From the NCBI GenBank assembly GCA_014649575.1, contig BMTH01000012.1, forward strand, positions 1 to 64,000: 64,000 nucleotides of DNA. Direction: 5' to 3'. The notes beneath the pieces were generated by a model that saw nothing but the letters and a program-made list of their open reading frames with translations, was not told the DNA's origin and searched no databases. Position numbers and translations under genes: made by a program. This document shows, piece after piece, positions 49,746 to 56,745 of this stretch. Source of the DNA: Streptomyces griseoincarnatus. GTDB taxonomy: Bacteria; Actinomycetota; Actinomycetes; Streptomycetales; Streptomycetaceae. Each line of letters starts with the position of its first letter. The first letter of the stretch is position 1.

Positions 49746-49792
49746 TTAATTTAGTAATTATCGTTGACGCGGGTGGGAGGGGGCTGCAGGAT
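49746..49792 (+). promoter_or_regulatory. box 3 and rightward promoter of the GH27 gene
   Basis: The box is inverted at 49746-49767 (one extra A relative to boxes 1 and 2). It runs into TTGACG (49764-49769), a 17-base spacer and CAGGAT (49787-49792), a good streptomycete-type promoter for the gene starting at 49888. Confidence 0.7.
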
Positions 49793-49887
49793 CCCTGGCA
49801 ACATCCCGCAGGCACACGTCCGTTGACGGACCATGACGCGACCCCCTGAGCCGGGCGCACGCCTGATCGGACAGCGAAGGATCCGAT

Positions 49888-51960
49888 GTGAAACGACAAC
49901 TCACCGTACTGCTCGCCCTCCTGACGGCCCTGCTGGTCGTGCAGGCACCTGCCCAGGCAGCTCCCCCGGCCGTCGGCGGCGGGAGCGCACCACCGGTGCT
50001 GAGCCCGACGCCGTACATGGGCTGGAACACGTACTACGCGCTCGGCGGCGACCCGACCGACGCGGAGATCAGGTCGATCGCCGACTTCCTGGTCAGCAGC
50101 GGTCTGCGCGACGCCGGTTACGAGTACGTGTGGATCGACGGCAACTGGGCGGCGCCGACACCGCGCAGCGGGGCCGGCGACCTGGTCCCCAACCCCGACC
50201 AGTTCCCGCACGGACTCGCACCGCTCGTCGACTACATCCATTCCAAGGGTCTCAAGGCCGGTATCTACACCGACGCAGGGCCCTACATCCCGGGCAAGTG
50301 CGGGCTCGGCAGCGGCGGTCACTACCAGCGTGACGCGGACCAGTTCGCCGCCTGGGAGTTCGACGCGGTGAAGGTGGACTACCTTTGCGGGATCGCCGCG
50401 GACCTCGACCCGAGGACGGTCTTCACCGAGTTCGCGCGGGCGCTGCGGAACAACGCCAGCGGCAGGCCCATGATCTTCAACCTCTGCAACCCGGTGACCT
50501 CCCCCGACTGGGGCGACTACCCGGAGGAGCAGCAGTCGACGTACTCCTGGGCCTACGCACCGGGGATCGCGCAGTCCTGGCGGACGTACACGGACGTCGG
50601 GTTCGTGGGCGAGATCAAGTTCAAGGACGTGCTGCGCAACTACGACGCGAACGCGCGGCATCCCGAGGTCGCCGGGCCGGGCCGCTTCAACGACCCCGAC
50701 TACCTCGGTCCTGAACTGGGCATGTCCGACGAGGAGTTCCGTACGCAGATGACGCTCTGGTCGGTGGCGGCGGCGCCGCTGGTGATCGGCAGCGACGTAC
50801 GGAAGCTGAGCAGGACCTCGCTCGGCATTCTGACCGACCGCGACGTCCTCGCGATCAACCAGGACAAGGCCGCCGTCCAGGCCGTGCGGGTCGGCCCCGC
50901 CGGGGCGACGGAGACGTGGGTGAAGCGCCTCGCCGACGGTGACCGTGCGGTGGTGCTGCTGAACCGGGGCGACAGTCCGGCGACGCTGACGACGACGGCC
51001 AGGAAGGTCGGGCTGACCGGTGGTCGCTTCACGCTGAAGGACGCGTGGACGGACCGGGTCACGGAGAGCGCGGGGACCATCAGCGCGGCTGTGCCGGCCC
51101 ACGGTGCCGCTCTGTTGCGGGTCGGGCGGGCGTCGGGCAAGCCGGGCGCACCCCACGTCGTGGCCGGACTTCCGCAGGTGACGGCGGTCGGCGGGGACGC
51201 GGTGCCGGCGGGGGTCGCTCCGGTGGCGGCCGGCGGTGACGACGCCCAGGTCGAGGTCACGGTACGGAACGACGGCACGCGGCCGGTCGTCGCACCGCGG
51301 CTCGGGCTGGCGGCGCCGGAGGGATGGACGGTGTCAGCTGTCGGTACGGCACCGAGGTCGCTGCTTCCGGGGCGCGCGGCGACCTTCGCCTTCGAAGTGA
51401 CGTTGCCGGACGGTGCGGCGCCGGGCGATGCCCCGCTGACCGCGAGGACGTCGTACGAGGTGCCGGGCAAGGGGCGCCTCGGGCTGACGACGTCAGCGGC
51501 GCTCAGGGTCGCGCCCCCGGCGCCGGACGGTGACGACGTCGTACTGTCGCACCACGACTGGATCAGCGCCACGAGTGGCTGGATGAGCCCGACGGTCGAC
51601 CGGAGTGTGGGCGGCGGGTCGCCGATCAGCATGCTGGGCCAGGTCCACCCGACCGGCCTCGGGGTCGCCTCACCGTCCACCGTCCGCTACTACCTCGGCG
51701 ACCGGTGCACCCGGCTGCGGACAACCGTCGGTATCGACGACGCCGTCCGGAACGTCGGCCCGGAGGGCGGCACGTCGACGTTCGAGGTGATCGGGGACGG
51801 ACGCGTGCTGTTCGACAGCGGCGTGGTGACCCGGGACGCGGTCCGCGAGGCGGATGTGGACGTGACGGGCGTCCGGGTGTTGGACCTGGTGGTCGGGGAC
51901 GGCGGGGACGGGGGGTACAACGACCGCGCCGACTGGGCGGGGTTGAGCGTGAGCTGCTGA
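49888..51960 (+). CDS. secreted GH27 alpha-galactosidase with C-terminal NEW3-like and NPCBM domains
   Basis: A 690-residue exported glycosidase. The signal peptide MKRQLTVLLALLTALLVVQA ends near AQA. The GH27 barrel has YMGWNTYYALGG, YVWIDGNWAA, the nucleophile Asp164 in VKVDYLCG and the acid/base Asp271 in FNDPDYLGPE; a C-terminal beta domain follows. Residues about 425-530 look like an NEW3/CARDB beta-sandwich (VEVTVRNDGTRPVVAPRLGL) and 540-690 like an NPCBM carbohydrate-binding domain (STVRYYLGDRCTRLRTTVGI). The start is GTG 49888 with GAAGGA upstream. It should release galactose outside the cell, coordinated with the importer by the shared boxes. Confidence 0.94.
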   Translation: MKRQLTVLLALLTALLVVQAPAQAAPPAVGGGSAPPVLSPTPYMGWNTYYALGGDPTDAEIRSIADFLVSSGLRDAGYEYVWIDGNWAAPTPRSGAGDLVPNPDQFPHGLAPLVDYIHSKGLKAGIYTDAGPYIPGKCGLGSGGHYQRDADQFAAWEFDAVKVDYLCGIAADLDPRTVFTEFARALRNNASGRPMIFNLCNPVTSPDWGDYPEEQQSTYSWAYAPGIAQSWRTYTDVGFVGEIKFKDVLRNYDANARHPEVAGPGRFNDPDYLGPELGMSDEEFRTQMTLWSVAAAPLVIGSDVRKLSRTSLGILTDRDVLAINQDKAAVQAVRVGPAGATETWVKRLADGDRAVVLLNRGDSPATLTTTARKVGLTGGRFTLKDAWTDRVTESAGTISAAVPAHGAALLRVGRASGKPGAPHVVAGLPQVTAVGGDAVPAGVAPVAAGGDDAQVEVTVRNDGTRPVVAPRLGLAAPEGWTVSAVGTAPRSLLPGRAATFAFEVTLPDGAAPGDAPLTARTSYEVPGKGRLGLTTSAALRVAPPAPDGDDVVLSHHDWISATSGWMSPTVDRSVGGGSPISMLGQVHPTGLGVASPSTVRYYLGDRCTRLRTTVGIDDAVRNVGPEGGTSTFEVIGDGRVLFDSGVVTRDAVREADVDVTGVRVLDLVVGDGGDGGYNDRADWAGLSVSC

Positions 51961-52237
51961 GCGGGGTGTCGTCGCGGCCGCATGTCGATCCGCCCGGTCG
52001 CCGGTCGGGGTGCGGCTGCGCGACGCCCTGCCGGCATGCCGGGCCCGCTCTGCAGGTGTCGTCCGCCGACCTGGACGAGTGGGAACGCCGCCTGGACGCC
52101 TTGCAGGCCGATGAAGGAGCCGAGTGGCCGGCCGGTGACGGCACCGCCTGGCAGGACGTGGTTCCCGACGACCCCGTCGAGGTGACGGTCCACGACTCCG
52201 TCGGCGGGGGCGGCTGGAGCGGCACAGTCTGGGGTGG

Positions 52238-52501
52238 GTGTGTGCCCGGGACGGTGGCGTGTTGGTCGGGTTCGTCGATGTCGCCTGGGACGGCGGGGCG
52301 CACGCCTTCGTGTTGGACACCGTCGTCGCGGAGCGGTGTCGCGGTGGCGGCGTGGGCACCTCGCTCGTCCGTCTCGCCGCCGAGGGGAGCCGTGCGGCCG
52401 GATGTCAGTGGCTGCACGTCGACTTCGAGCAGCGCCTGCGGGCGTTCTACGTCGACGCCTGCGGGTTCCGGACGACGGCTGCCGGGCTGATCGCCCTCTG
52501 A
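52238..52501 (+). CDS. GNAT acetyltransferase, short or 5'-damaged
   Basis: An 87-residue reading with the C-terminal two thirds of a GNAT domain: ARDGGVLVGFVDVAWDGGAH, LDTVVAERCRGGGVGTSLVR (acetyl-CoA loop) and FYVDACGFRTTAAGLIAL. GTG 52238 is the only in-frame start near. Full-length relatives have about 60 more residues before this; the sequence just upstream in the same frame reads HSLGW, which still looks like family sequence, while farther up only another frame is open. So the gene may be frameshifted or truncated. Confidence 0.6.
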   Translation: MCARDGGVLVGFVDVAWDGGAHAFVLDTVVAERCRGGGVGTSLVRLAAEGSRAAGCQWLHVDFEQRLRAFYVDACGFRTTAAGLIAL

Positions 52502-52530
52502 TCGGTCCCGGCAGCCCCGCTCCTCGCCGA

Positions 52531-52770
52531 CTACGGGCGCGTACCGTCCGTCGGCGGGTGCTCCGTGCGGTTCGGGATCGTCTCGCCCTGGATGACCCGC
52601 GGAGGCGTGTCCGTCGCCTGCTTCTCCTCCGCCTCCTTCATGGCGCGCGCCTCGGCCTTGAGGATGCGGGCCGACTTGCCCGCGTTGCGCGCCAGTTCGG
52701 GACCCTTCTTGGCCAGCACGATCGCGATGACGACGATGAGGATGATGGCCAGTTCGCTCAGTCCGAACAT
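52531..52770 (-). CDS. tatA: TatA-family twin-arginine translocase component
   Basis: A 79-residue protein: FGLSELAIILIVVIAIVLAK membrane helix, hinge KKGPELARNAGKSARILKAE forming the amphipathic helix, then an acidic-basic tail. This is the TatA/TatB pattern; the short length favours TatA. Streptomycetes have another essential tatA with tatC elsewhere, so this is probably an extra copy. It follows terD by 28 bp on the same strand and may belong to the BlaI-box-controlled transcript. Confidence 0.85.
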   Translation of the reverse strand: MFGLSELAIILIVVIAIVLAKKGPELARNAGKSARILKAEARAMKEAEEKQATDTPPRVIQGETIPNRTEHPPTDGTRP

Positions 52771-52798
52771 GGTCTCCCGCTCCCTCTGTCTCTCCGGG

Positions 52799-53374
52799 TC
52801 AGACGTTCACGCCGAAATCGGCGGCGATCCCGGCCAGGCCGGAAGCGTAACCCTGGCCTACGGCGCGGAACTTCCATTCGGCGCCGTTGCGGTACAGCTC
52901 ACCGAAGACCATCGCGGTCTCGGTGGACGCGTCCTCCGAGAGGTCGTAGCGGGCGATCTCCGCGCCGCCGTTCTGGTTGACGATCCGGATGAACGCGTTG
53001 CGGACCTGCCCGAAGCTCTGCCCGCGGTTCTCGGCGTCGTGGATGGAGACGGGGAACACGATCCGGCCCACCTCGGCGGGTACGGCCGCGAGGTTCACCT
53101 TGACGCTCTCGTCGTCGCCCTCGCCCTCACCGGTGAGGTTGTCGCCGGTGTGCTCCACCGAACCGTCGGGGCTGCGCAGGTTGTTGTAGAAGACGAAGTG
53201 CTGGTCCGACAGCACCTTGCCGGAGGCGTCGAGGAGCAGGGCGGACGCGTCGAGGTCGTAGTCGGTGCCGGTGGTCGTACGGACGTCCCAGCCGAGGCCG
53301 ACCAGGACGGCGGTCAGACCCGGCGCCTCCTTGCTGAGCGAGACGTTGCCGCCCTTGGACAGGGAAACTCCCAC
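52799..53374 (-). CDS. terD: TerD-family stress/tellurite protein
   Basis: A 191-residue calcium-binding TerD protein: MGVSLSKGGNVSLSKEAPGL start, VGLGWDVRTTTGTDYDLDAS, DQHFVFYNNLRSPDGSVEHT, GDNLTGEGEGDDESVKVNL and FIRIVNQNGGAEIARYDLSE. All family blocks are intact. A BlaI-type dyad lies 60 bp upstream of ATG 53374 between this gene and blaI. Ter proteins act in envelope stress and development in streptomycetes. Confidence 0.95.
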   Translation of the reverse strand: MGVSLSKGGNVSLSKEAPGLTAVLVGLGWDVRTTTGTDYDLDASALLLDASGKVLSDQHFVFYNNLRSPDGSVEHTGDNLTGEGEGDDESVKVNLAAVPAEVGRIVFPVSIHDAENRGQSFGQVRNAFIRIVNQNGGAEIARYDLSEDASTETAMVFGELYRNGAEWKFRAVGQGYASGLAGIAADFGVNV

Positions 53375-53433
53375 GGTGTGCTCCTTCTCGGCGGGTGCGG
53401 TCCGGGCCCGCGGCTCGGGTCCGGAGCTACGAA

Positions 53434-53449
53434 TCTACATCACTGTAGA
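53434..53449. promoter_or_regulatory. BlaI-type operator 1 (TCTACA-N4-TGTAGA)
   Basis: Perfect six-base arms around TCAC between divergent terD and blaI. The core CTACA/TGTAG is the half-site described for actinobacterial BlaI repressors. Repeated at 55511 and 56602. Confidence 0.75.
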
Positions 53450-53588
53450 GATCGCGCGGCAGGGCATGGGACCGTACGTTCCGGACCATGGCGGTCCCGC
53501 GCCCGTGCGGGGCGCACGGGCGGACGGACCGCGGGCGTCTATACGATGTCCGGGCGGCGAACGCACGGCGGCAGGAGGGAGACAGGAC

Positions 53589-53978
53589 GTGGGCGAGCAG
53601 CGGCAGCGTCCCCGGCGGCGGGGGCAAGGTGAGCTGGAGGCTCTGGTCCTGTCGGCACTGCGGGAGGCAGACGGTCCGGCCACCGCCGGCTGGGTGCAGG
53701 AGCGCCTGGGCGGCGACCTCGCGTACACCACGGTGATCACCATCCTGACCCGCCTGCTGGCCAAGGGCGCCGTCACGCGCGAGCGGGCCGGGCGGTCGTT
53801 CGCCTGGACGTGCGCGCTGGACCAGGCGGGGCTGGCCGCCCGGCGGATGCGCAAGGTGCTGGACTCCGAGACCGACCGCGAGGCCGTACTGGCCAGCTTC
53901 GTGACCGGCCTCGGGCCTGACGACGAGCGGCTGCTGCGGGAGCTGCTGCGTCCGACGGGGCACGACGGGGAAGACTGA
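53589..53978 (+). CDS. blaI: BlaI/MecI/CopY-family repressor
   Basis: A 129-residue winged-helix repressor: GELEALVLSALREADGPATA, WVQERLGGDLAYTTVITILT, RLLAKGAVTRERAGRSFAWT, then a dimerisation tail. The start is GTG 53589 with GGAGGGAGACAGG upstream. The M56 protease gene follows after only six bases, the standard BlaI-BlaR1 order. There is no beta-lactamase nearby; the boxes instead mark stress genes. Binding is probably relieved by protease cleavage. Confidence 0.93.
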   Translation: MGEQRQRPRRRGQGELEALVLSALREADGPATAGWVQERLGGDLAYTTVITILTRLLAKGAVTRERAGRSFAWTCALDQAGLAARRMRKVLDSETDREAVLASFVTGLGPDDERLLRELLRPTGHDGED

Positions 53979-53984
53979 AGCCTC

Positions 53985-54929
53985 ATGGGGGTCTTCGTCT
54001 TTCTGCCACTGGTGCTGCCGCTGACGGCGTGGCCGATCGCGCGCCTGGCCGAGCAGCATCTGCATCCGCGCACCGCGACGCGGCTGCTGACCGGGGTGGC
54101 CGCGGTGATGGCGGCGTGCAGCACGCTCTGCCTCGCCCTGGTGATGGTGGTCGGCACGGCCCAGCTGCCCGGCAATCCGCTGCCCGACGGCTGGTCGGAC
54201 CCGGAGGTGCGGGCGGCGGTGCCGTACGACGAGGTGGTGGGCAAGGCGGCCATCCCAGCGCTGTTCGCCGTGCTGGTGGTGTGCGGCCGGACGTGGTGGC
54301 GGCACGCGCGGGTGCGCCGTCGGGCCCATCGGGCGCTGGCGGGGCTGCGGAACACGGAGGTGGCCGTCCTCCCGGACGGAGAGCCGTACGCGTACGCGTT
54401 GCCGGGCGGCGGCCGGCAGGACCGTGTGGTGGTCACGACGGGGCTGCTGAAGTGTCTGGAACCGGCCGAGCGGCGGGCGTTGTTCGCCCATGAGCGGGCC
54501 CATCTGTCCGCCCGTCACCACCGCTTCCTGCTCACGGTGCGGCTGGCCGCGCAGGCCAATCCGTTCCTGCGTCCGCTGCGTACGGCGGTGTCGTACACGA
54601 CGGAGCGGTGGGCGGACGAGGACGCCGCGCAGACGGTCGGCAGCCGCCGTACGGTGGCGCGTGCGATCGGCAAGGCGGCGCTGGTGTCGCGGGGCGGCGC
54701 GTCCGCCACGCCGGCCGGTCTGGCGGGTCTGGCCGCGGCGGGTCCGGTGCCGCGCCGGGTGGCCGCGCTGCTCGGGCCCGCGCCGGCGGTGCGTGCGTGG
54801 CCGTCGCTGTTCACGGCGGTGGGTGTCGCGGCGTGGGGTGCGGCCACGGGGGCCGTTGTGTCGGCGATGTCGTCCGCGAACTCCGCGGTGACGATGGTGC
54901 TCATCCTGCACGCGGCGACGCCGTTGTAG
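53985..54929 (+). CDS. M56-family membrane metallopeptidase (BlaR1-like protease domain)
   Basis: A 314-residue membrane protein with hydrophobic segments near the N-terminus, near residues 40-60 and 85-105, and at the C-terminus (LFTAVGVAAWGAATGAVVS). The zinc motif HExxH is AHERAHLSARHH (His169, Glu170, His173); the third ligand is probably Glu in TERWADEDAA. There is no extracellular penicillin-binding sensor domain, so the signal differs from BlaR1. It forms an operon with blaI. Confidence 0.9.
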   Translation: MGVFVFLPLVLPLTAWPIARLAEQHLHPRTATRLLTGVAAVMAACSTLCLALVMVVGTAQLPGNPLPDGWSDPEVRAAVPYDEVVGKAAIPALFAVLVVCGRTWWRHARVRRRAHRALAGLRNTEVAVLPDGEPYAYALPGGGRQDRVVVTTGLLKCLEPAERRALFAHERAHLSARHHRFLLTVRLAAQANPFLRPLRTAVSYTTERWADEDAAQTVGSRRTVARAIGKAALVSRGGASATPAGLAGLAAAGPVPRRVAALLGPAPAVRAWPSLFTAVGVAAWGAATGAVVSAMSSANSAVTMVLILHAATPL

Positions 54930-54943
54930 AGGACCGGAATGCG

Positions 54944-54978
54944 CGGAGGGCCGGCACCGTGGCGGTGCCGGCCCTCCG
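54944..54978. terminator. perfect 15-bp hairpin, bidirectional terminator
   Basis: Arms CGGAGGGCCGGCACC (54944-54958) and its complement (54964-54978) around GTGGC. It lies between the convergent M56 protease and TerB genes, 14 bp after one stop and 15 bp after the other. Confidence 0.85.
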
Positions 54979-54992
54979 TGCGTCGCGGTCGG

Positions 54993-55448
54993 TCAGAGGT
55001 CGAACTCGTGGGGCGGCAGGTCCAGGGCGTAGCACGCCTCGCGGACCACGGCCCGCTCGTCCTCGTCGAAGTCGCCGTCGGCGCCGCCGATGACGATGCC
55101 GATCTGGATCACGGCCCGTGCCTCGGCGGGCTTCTTCTTCGCCTTGGCGATCTCCTGGACGACGCTCACCTTGCCGAAGGCGAAGTCGGTGGTCAGCTTG
55201 TTCAGGTTGTCCTCGAAGCGGCGGCGCAGGTCGTCGGCCGGGAAGTTCTGCAGCACCTCGTTGGTGGCGATGAGCTGGGCGACGCGCCGGCGCTCGGCCG
55301 GGTCGACGGTGCCGTCGGCGGCGGCGACGAGCGCGCACATCGCCATGCTCGCGTCCCGGAAGGCGCCGCTCTTCAGGTCGTTCTTCTTCGCCATGAGCTG
55401 GGTCTGCATCAACGATGCGGACTCCTTGAGGCGGTCCCACAGGGCCAT
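54993..55448 (-). CDS. terB: TerB-family tellurite resistance protein
   Basis: A 151-residue helical protein: ALWDRLKESASLMQTQLMAK, FRDASMAMCALVAAADGTVD and IQIGIVIGGADGDFDEDERA, with two acidic metal-binding loops in AADGTVD and GADGDFD, as in TerB of known structure. A BlaI-type dyad lies 63 bp upstream of ATG 55448. Together with terD and spo0M it makes a stress set. Confidence 0.93.
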   Translation of the reverse strand: MALWDRLKESASLMQTQLMAKKNDLKSGAFRDASMAMCALVAAADGTVDPAERRRVAQLIATNEVLQNFPADDLRRRFEDNLNKLTTDFAFGKVSVVQEIAKAKKKPAEARAVIQIGIVIGGADGDFDEDERAVVREACYALDLPPHEFDL

Positions 55449-55510
55449 GGAAGCTCCGTACGTGTCGGGCGGGAGCCCGGACGGAAGGGGGTCGTCCGGG
55501 CTCCCGGCAT

Positions 55511-55528
55511 TTCTACACCACTGTAGAA
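55511..55528. promoter_or_regulatory. BlaI-type operator 2 (TTCTACA-N4-TGTAGAA)
   Basis: Perfect seven-base arms around CCAC, the best of the three boxes, 63 bp upstream of terB. Confidence 0.8.
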
Positions 55529-55570
55529 GTTATCAGCAGGGGACGGATGCCTCGATCGGGCAGGCCCCGA

Positions 55571-56542
55571 TCAGCCCTCGTCCTCCTCGTCCCCTTCGAA
55601 GAAGTCGCCGACCTCGTCGACGACTTCGGCCGCGACCAGGCCGCCGGCGACACCGACGGCGAGGCCCGCGGCGCCCGCCGCGACGGCGGTACCCATACCG
55701 GGGCCGCTGCGGTGGTCGCCCCCGTGGTCATGGTGGTCGTGCACGGCGTACGGGCCGGTGTGAACGTGGGCGCCACCGTGGCGTTCGGTCAGCTGACGCA
55801 CCCAGGCGTCCACTTCGGCGGTCCAGTCGCGGGAGTCGTGGTGGCCGACGGTGAAGCGGGTCAGCGCGTCGTGTCCGCCGGAGAAGAGGCCGCCGCGCTT
55901 GTCGGCCTCCAGGACCACCTCTAGGCCGCCCGGGTTCGCCAGGAAGGTCACCTCGATCTCGTTGACCTGATGGGCGTACCGGGGCGCCGGGGTGAGCTCG
56001 ACCTCCTGGTAGAACGGCAACCGCTGGCCGGTGCCGGCGATGTGGCCGTACTCGAGGTCCGCCGACCTGAAGCCGAAGCCGAGCTGTCCGAACGCCTCGA
56101 GGATCGCCTCCTGGACGGGGAGCGGCGCGATACTCAGCTGGTCCAGGTCGCCCTTGTCCCGCGCGCCGGCCACCGCGAGTTCGGTGCGCACGCCGAGGAC
56201 GACGCCCAGGTGCTGGCCGTGCAGTTCGGTGACCGGCGTCTCCCAGGGCAGCGTGACCGTGAAGGGAACGCTGTGCGGCTGTCCCGCGGCGAGCCGGAAC
56301 CCGCCGCCGACGGTGAACCGTTCGAAGGCGACGACGCCCTCGCTCTCCCCCTCGGCGTGTTCGGCCTCGACCCGGGCCACCAGCTCCAGGGTGATGTGCT
56401 CGATGTCGAAGTCGGTCTGCCCGCCCTCGAGATGGACCTGGCCGGTCAGCGTGCCACCGGGCCGGGACGCACCCGGGTCGAGGACCGTGTCGACCGTGGG
56501 GCCGCCCACACCGAGGGATCCGAGCAGTCGTTTGAACACCAT
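55571..56542 (-). CDS. SpoOM (spo0M)-family sporulation/stress protein
   Basis: A 323-residue protein with an arrestin-like SpoOM domain: VFKRLLGSLGVGGPTVDTVL, GQVHLEGGQTDFDIEHITLE, FTVTLPWETPVTELHGQHLG and LGVVLGVRTELAVAGARDKG. The C-terminus adds a His-rich stretch (HDHHDHGGDH), a hydrophobic Gly/Ala segment and an acidic tail, an extension beyond Bacillus Spo0M. ATG 56542 has GGAGTG ten bases upstream. A BlaI-type dyad lies 60 bp before the start. Confidence 0.9.
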   Translation of the reverse strand: MVFKRLLGSLGVGGPTVDTVLDPGASRPGGTLTGQVHLEGGQTDFDIEHITLELVARVEAEHAEGESEGVVAFERFTVGGGFRLAAGQPHSVPFTVTLPWETPVTELHGQHLGVVLGVRTELAVAGARDKGDLDQLSIAPLPVQEAILEAFGQLGFGFRSADLEYGHIAGTGQRLPFYQEVELTPAPRYAHQVNEIEVTFLANPGGLEVVLEADKRGGLFSGGHDALTRFTVGHHDSRDWTAEVDAWVRQLTERHGGAHVHTGPYAVHDHHDHGGDHRSGPGMGTAVAAGAAGLAVGVAGGLVAAEVVDEVGDFFEGDEEDEG

Positions 56543-56601
56543 GGCGGCGTCCACTCCTTTGTGCGTACGTGCGTGCGTCAGGCCCGCCACCCGACGGGCC
56601 G

Positions 56602-56619
56602 TTCTACAGACGCGTAGAA
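56602..56619. promoter_or_regulatory. BlaI-type operator 3 (TTCTACA-N4-CGTAGAA)
   Basis: Seven-base arms with one mismatch around GACG, 60 bp upstream of the spo0M-type gene. Same geometry as operators 1 and 2. Confidence 0.65.
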
Positions 56620-56745
56620 GCATAGGCGCGGTCGGCCCGTGAACGGCGTGATCAGGGGCGGGCTCGCCGGGAACGGCCGAAAACGGGCTCATCGAAGCTC
56701 GGGGCGGCGGCGCGTCGGCCACGTGTCATCGGCCGCCGGCGCGTC

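Larger units (their letters stand above)
49465..49887. promoter_or_regulatory. divergent control region of the galactoside locus
   Basis: These 423 bp separate the ABC importer operon (leftward) and the GH27 gene (rightward). Three copies of a 21-22-bp AT-rich box stand out sharply from the GC-rich background, each abutting a TTGAC -35 hexamer. No gene is seen inside. Confidence 0.8.
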
